A DNA stretch of 64,000 bases from Burhinus oedicnemus. Its lineage: Eukaryota > Chordata > Aves > Charadriiformes > Burhinidae. The notes under the pieces were generated by a model. That model worked only from the letters and a program-made list of their open reading frames with translations, ran no database searches and was not told the DNA's origin. Positions within the stretch are counted from its first letter, which is position 1, and each line of letters starts with the position of its first letter. This document shows, in pieces, positions 58,350-64,000 of this stretch. Location of the stretch: NCBI GenBank assembly GCA_008921705.1, contig VFFE01007869.1:237576-301575 (forward strand). The letters are read 5' to 3'. Made by a program: the position numbers and the translations under genes.

Positions 58350-61300
58350 CAAAGCAGTTTTCAGACGTTAATTCTCACAAAGCCCTGGTAAGGCTGTTAC
58401 ACCCAGAGAAAGTGAAGCCAGCAGAGATTAACTGGTTAGCACAGGGTATGTCACGGCTCGGCAGAGGGAACCCTGCCCTGCCCCTGCTCAGCTGTGTTGG
58501 TATTTTATAACAAAAAAATGCAAAACCACGCCAAGCTAGGCCTGGAAGTCTGTGCTCCAGCTTTGCTGTGCCGCTGGCTCACGGGTACCCAGCATCGCAG
58601 CCTGCAGCTCCCACCCACCGTCCTGCTCAAGAGTGGGGCATCACAAAAGGCAAAGGTGCAACACAGGATGCAAAAACCCAGCTGGAAAGGTTTGGAGCTC
58701 GCTGTGCCTCTTTCTGAGGTGGTTTGGTCCTGACAACACCTACCAACCAGCTCCTGGTTTGGTCCTAACAAGTAATGGTGACCCTTCAGGTGTCCCTAAG
58801 GACCTGGGGGTCCTGCTGGGCATACACTCCCCTCCTCACCACCACCATGAACTCCCCTCTAACACCAGATTCCCCCAGATAAGCCCACCAGCTTCTCCAT
58901 GCAGAAAACAGAGCATGACCAGATTTCGCTACAGGCATCCCAGATCTTTTCTCCTTTAGCCACCCCAAATCCAGAAGGGTAAGGGCTTCAGGGCCCATTC
59001 CCACTTCCACATGTCACTCAGCAGATGAAGCGCTGATGGTTGGCCACGGAACTTTCACTGATGATAAATCCCTCCCTGCACACCCAGATCATCCTTTAAT
59101 GAGCTGCTACAGATCAGCCCCTCTGCGGGGTCAGGTGGTGCCGGTTAAGAATGAGCTTGGCAGAGTTGCCTTCATCCACCTCGATGGAGGACCTGGCCCA
59201 TAGGAACACCAGACTCGCTTAGCTCAACATAATCCCTTATCAACAAGGACACTCCTTCCCAGTGCTTTCTGTCCCTCTTGCCTAAACAAGAAACATTTCT
59301 GTGCAAGCCAGGCGATGTGTCCGGGTGAGGCAATTCCAGCCCGGTGATAACACGGACACATCCGCCTCTGTTCCCTGGGAAATCTGCTGATGGGAGAGAG
59401 GGTCTCACGTGGGGGAGCTGCTGTTTGTGGCCGTTCAAACCGACGTTGTTGATTGTTTGATACAAGGCGGTGTGGGCCAGGCTCATTTTCCCAGTGTGCT
59501 GGACAAGTGAGGCTGCAGGGAGTCAGCGTTCCGTATCGCTCCACGCAGAGTTTATCTAAGGAAAAGGCACCAAGGACAGGCTGCAGACAAACAGTGGATG
59601 GCGGGAGGAGAAAAGCCAAGCATGATGATATCATAAAATGCTCCCTGAGCTACTACAAGCTACTGCTTGTATCTTTGCTTAGGCTAAAGAGACAAGGGGT
59701 TGCAAATAGATGCCATGGATAAATGCCAGGAGAAAAAGAGTTTCAATTTTACTCACGAGGCTATTGCTGATTAACTGCTCTGCAGCTTGGCCCGGACCGA
59801 GGGCTGGATCTGGACACAAAAATCCTTATATTGTTTCCTCTTCAAGGGTGGGCAGCCAGGGAACCATAAACTGCACAGCAGAGACCTCATCCCCATCCAA
59901 GTCCGTAGCGCTCTGATGCTGGCCAGCATCTCTCAGGGTTGGGATTGAATGGTTAGAAACATGCATGCCGGAGTAGGCAAAGGCATAAATTACGTGTTGA
60001 CAGGAGTTAATTAGTGCCATAAATACATCCTCCTTCTGAAGATATCTGAACTGGTTAGCGATTTTTCATAGCTAAGTGGTTTTGACAGGTTTCTCAAGAT
60101 AATCAAAAACTGTTTAACTAAGGAGTAAGTATGCTTGTGTGGATCTAAGGACAGAAGAGCGAGGATGCATCTTCAAGATGAGCTCCTCTGCAAAGTCAAA
60201 ACCCGAAAGTTCCAGAACCCATCAAGTAATGAACAACAAAGGAGTACATAATAAAAGTAAGAATCCATACAGCAACATGCTGCATTTCCTCTCCGAAACA
60301 GCGCCAGTGCCCAGCTTGTTGTGCTATGGTACCTGAACACACTTTCTGCTAACACATGTGTTCGCTCCCCGCTTCGGTATTGCATACCGTGACTTTCTCT
60401 CCAAATCATTTTCCCCTGAGCATTGCTTAGCAACTCATTTCGGGTTATCAATAAATCCAAGCAGTTCATCCTAATGACCATACTGGGCTTTTCTTTTTCT
60501 TTTGGTGTTGGGTGGGGGTTTTTTTTCAGCTCTTCCCGTGCTCCTTCTTCCAGTGAGGAATAGCAAGCATTAACAACTTGAAAGCTCTGGGCAGGGACCA
60601 TGTTCTTTGCAGGTCAACCTGTTCCCTGCTCTCCTTGCTGTGAGTGTGGACCTGCAGGATGCTCCTGGGCAGCCAGTACAGCTCCCCCGGCCCAAAGCAC
60701 CTAAAAGGCTCCACACTCCTTTAAGGCTCTTCCTCTGCATCACTCCATCGTGACTGATCCAAACCTTTTTATAATTTTTAAAAATTGTTTGAGCACTAAA
60801 TGCCAAAATGCCTTGCTCCCTTGCTGGTGGAATCACAGGTTGCAAAATGAGATTGCTCTGCCTGATGCCCCCACCCAGCCCCAGGCACTGGGAGAGCAGC
60901 CCTGCAGTGCATACAGCAGGTCTTCCACCTCCGAGGAAGGGCTGCAGTGTAGACTCCTACATTTTTCCATGCTATGGCAGGCGTTAATTAACATGCACAT
61001 GCAAATTATGCTGGAGAATTGTGTGAGAAGAGACTGTCATCCAAAACAGAAGGAAAAGTAGGAGATGCCTCTAATTACATGCATTTATTCCGTCAAAGTG
61101 TGCTTCTGGTCAGATCATTAACTGCGAAGAGACACTCAGACTGCAATCTAATATTCAGAGGTTTCAAATGTCTCATGCCTTCTCGTGCCAGAGGAGTATT
61201 TCAGCTCCTGCATCAATCTCTCTTTCACCTTCCTCATCACCACCACAATGACAAGTCCCTTTTCATGGCTTGTAGCATCTTGCCAGATTCCTCAGGCAGA

Positions 61301-63721
61301 AAATTTCCCTTTCTGAGTCACTGTAGAGTATCGCAGGCTGCAGAGCAGCCGAAGCCTCCCCTCACTTCCCAACTTGCTGTAAAATTTTACAAAATCTTTG
61401 TCCCGGCCTCAGGACAGAACTGCAGCCCCATAAACAACATAAATTTCAGATGTCTGCCAAACCCTGCCCTTTGCAAGCTACAGGCAAATTTGTCTCTATG
61501 CTGCTGGTCAAAAGTGTGGTATCTGCATGGGCAAAGGCAGATCATGAGTGCTGTGGCCTCAGCTACTGAGTTAAGGAGCCCATATGGAAACGTACAACTT
61601 ATTTAGGTGGCCTGCAGGTGAACATGTGTGGAGGACACAACTGTGGCTCCAGGCAGACCAAATGCTGAATTTCAGGGTGGATCTATGGTCCTCCAAAACA
61701 TGAAGATGCCCTCAAACAGGGCATCTCTATCCTGAAACTCAACTTCTCTGAAGCTCAGAGTTTGCACACAAACCTATTGCTAAAATGTTATTTTCCTGGG
61801 ACAAACAGATAAAAAAAAACAAGCCCTACTTATTTTTTAATGACCCTGCCTGAAACCCACAGGGATGCGGTAGATGAAGCCTGGTATTCCTGCCCAGGAA
61901 GATCATGGCATCAAGCAAGGAAGGACTACCCCACCACCGTCATTCCATCCCAGTTGTGTGACCCTGCTCCAGGCTGGGCAGCCTCAGCATCACACGGGAG
62001 CCTCTGCGAGGCTACACAATAATTGCTTGTTTAATGCAAAACCAGTGGCACACGGCTGATAAAAATAACACTGGGAGGTTCCGCACAGCCCAGCATCGCA
62101 TGACTTGAGTGATTAAAGCTAGAAATTTCTTTTCTGCAGGTGACCTGGCTCCACTGTGGCATTAAAATCAGCATATAGCACAAAAGGGCAGGTGGGGGGA
62201 CTCAGGAGAAGAGCCGGGACCCTCAGCAGGACAGCCACACATGAACACCAGTAGCTGCTGGTGCTTCCCTGCCCAGCCTTGACCTGCACCATTGTTTCAT
62301 GGGAACTGATTCTTAGGCAGGATCTGCTATGCACTAGTTGTACAATTTGGGGCAAATGACTTAGTTTTCTTGTTTCTGCCAACCTGTAACACCAGCTTCT
62401 TGTCTGTATTACCGAGCTATTTTGAAGATGAAGGTAAGAGAAAGGCCTCTCCGGGGATACAAGAAGGAGTTTGGTACCCACCTCCCACTGATACTCAAGT
62501 ATAGCTGGCATCTGGAGACAGCAGAACAGAGGAAAAGAACTGAAATAAAGACATTATCCCTTTCTCCTTTAAATGGCATCCTTCTTTGTCTTTTTCTCGA
62601 TTCTATTTTTGCATGTGGAACCTAAAGAAGATGGGGAGCAGCACCATATTAAACCCCCGTATGTGCTCACCTAACTGTGTGCACGTACCTTGGAGCAGTC
62701 ACCGCATCGTCCCGGCAGGCAGCGAGCTGCAGGTCCCAGCCTGTGCCAGGTTACAAACACCAACCCCTACAGAAAAAGGCCAAAATACGGCTAGAAAGCT
62801 GCAGCCATTTGGTGAGTAGCTGCAGTTTGCGGTTGTTCCAGCTAATAAAATTGTAATCCTCTCAATGACTGGTCCAAAAATAGGTTACGATTTTGGAGAG
62901 AGACGAAAAGCATTCATCCTGCTTCTGGGGTCGTTCCCTGCCCCGCAGCTTCGCTCTGCTTTCCAAAATAATGAGCTTTGCCAGCAATGCATGGCTGCAA
63001 ATGCTCAGCTCGAAGGTAATTAGGGCAGGAGATAAATATGCGTGGCGGCCATCGGTCCCCCGCCATCAGGGGCATCTTGGGACAAGACATCTTTTAGTGT
63101 AAAAATATTACCGCAATCTCGCCGATCTGCAGCTTAATGCCATAACGTCTGTCTCGAGCAGAGCGCTGGCAGATGCGCAGCAGCTAAATGGATTTTGCGG
63201 GCTGAACCAGCCACCCAAACAGCAGAAGGAAAAAGCAGCACCAGGGGACTGGCGGGGAAGCCGGCAGATCCCAGCCCGGGAGGCTGGGGGTGCACGGGGA
63301 GGGTTGGTGATCGCCAGCCAGCCCCTCGATCCCGCACCCTCCGGTGGGGGTCCCCAGCCGGGAGCTGCCTCCCTCCTTCAGCCTGGGCTCATCTGCTTGA
63401 CGGCAGACAGCATATAATGGAAATGCATTGCCCTGACGAATTCCTTTAAATTCCTGCAAATTAAGCAAACTCCAGCAGGATGAAGAGCATGAAACAAACC
63501 CTCAGCACACAGGATATTTCAGCATCACAGCATTTCCTACATGTGGAGAGCCCAAATGCAGACCTACACCCTGGCTGCCCTTCAAACCAGGCTTTGCAAG
63601 AGCTGGATCTGTGTTTCACCCTTCTCATTGCCTCAGGCTTGAGATAGCTCATCCAGTTTGAGGCCAGAGGATTGCTAAAGGCTTTACAGCAAGCAAAGAG
63701 TAACTTAGGCTCTGAAAATAT
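58350..63721. other. Gene-free sequence
   Basis: No supported exon was found. A POU/homeobox-like block at 60970-61130 is listed separately. A second AT/GC mixed block at 62990-63130 (GGTAATTAGGG, GATAAATATGCG, TAAAAATATTACCGC) may be regulatory. The 195-codon frame at 61019-61606 has no recognisable domain. Confidence 0.4.
60970..61130. promoter_or_regulatory. Candidate homeobox/POU enhancer block
   Basis: Contains the 10-bp palindrome GTTAATTAAC (60983-60992, HNF1/homeobox-like) directly followed by ATGCACATGCAAATTATGC with an octamer ATGCAAAT (60999-61006), then TCTAATTACATGCATTTATT. The density of these sites is higher than in the flanks. No conservation test was possible. Confidence 0.25.
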
Positions 63722-64000
63722 TCATAGAATCATAGAATGGTTTAGGTTGGAAGGGACCTTAAAGATCATCCAGTTCCAAGCCCCCTGCCATGGGCAGGGA
63801 CACCTCCCACTAGACCAGGTTGCTCCAAGCCCCATCCAACCTGGCCTTGAACACCTCCAGGGATGGGGCAGCCACAGCTTCTCTGGGCAACCTGGGCCAG
63901 TGTCTCACCACCCTCATAGAGAAAAATTTCTTCCTGAGATCTAATCTAAATCTCCCCTCTTCCAGTTTGAAGCCATTACCCCTCGTCCTATCACTACATG
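63722..64000 (-). mobile_element. CR1 LINE 3' end, running off window
   Basis: The + strand starts TCATAGAATCATAGAATGGT, then GGAAGGGACCTTAAAGATCA, and continues to the window end through the ORF2 C-terminal region (CCATTACCCCTCGTCCTATC). Minus orientation; the 5' end lies outside the window. Confidence 0.95.

Noticed and set aside
61019..61606. 195-codon + strand frame
   Set aside because: Starts inside a motif-rich AT block, no recognisable domain, low plausibility as protein.
1..64000. CRISPR array, operon, prophage or intact retrovirus
   Set aside because: No regular spaced repeats, no prokaryotic gene packing, no LTR pair, and no gag, pol or env-like frame seen.

Overview
This window is vertebrate nuclear DNA, almost certainly from a bird. 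The evidence is several 5'-truncated CR1 LINE copies with the avian-type 3' end, low overall repeat density, compact introns with GT-AG borders, and gene products that match bird and mammal orthologues closely. There is no prokaryotic gene organisation, no CRISPR array and no intact mobile-element gene. Three complete protein-coding genes lie head to tail on the + strand: SLC2A2 (GLUT2, 11 coding exons, 533 aa), EIF5A2 (4 coding exons, 153 aa) and RPL22L1 (4 coding exons, 122 aa). From memory, the same gene order is found at human 3q26.2 (TNIK-SLC2A2-EIF5A2-RPL22L1), so the left end of the window probably lies in the TNIK-SLC2A2 spacer.

Layout. 1-293: CR1 3' end. 294-9300: spacer with no recognisable exon and one orphan CpG-rich block near 2.9-3.2 kb. 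9581-19754: SLC2A2 coding region. 19755-28100: its 3' UTR (end not resolved), spacer and two minus-strand CR1 copies, the second ending about 100 bp before the EIF5A2 CpG island. 28150-28900: EIF5A2 promoter and CpG island, interrupted by a 20-base N gap. 28659-32802: EIF5A2 coding region. 32803 to about 37010: a probable long EIF5A2 3' UTR with several polyadenylation signals. 37040-39200: RPL22L1 with a compact TATA/CRE-like/TOP promoter. 39216-64000: about 25 kb without a recognisable gene, holding three CR1 copies, one possible very old CR1-like remnant, simple repeats and AT-rich blocks that look like candidate non-coding regulatory elements.

The three genes do not form one pathway. SLC2A2 is a facilitative hexose carrier of liver, islet, gut and kidney. 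EIF5A2 is the second isoform of the hypusine-containing translation factor. RPL22L1 is a paralogue of large-subunit protein eL22. The last two both act in translation and are packed very tightly: the last EIF5A2 poly(A) signal is about 175 bases before the predicted RPL22L1 start site.

I found no clearly undescribed biological system. The leads most worth checking are a 48-codon protein-like minus-strand reading frame ending at a possible splice donor (58206-58349), the weak third donor of RPL22L1 whose retention gives an immediate stop, an unusual Phe at position 16 of EIF5A2, the gap in the EIF5A2 promoter, and several homeobox/POU/HNF1-like AT-rich blocks. All conservation statements rest on remembered family sequences; no alignment was run.
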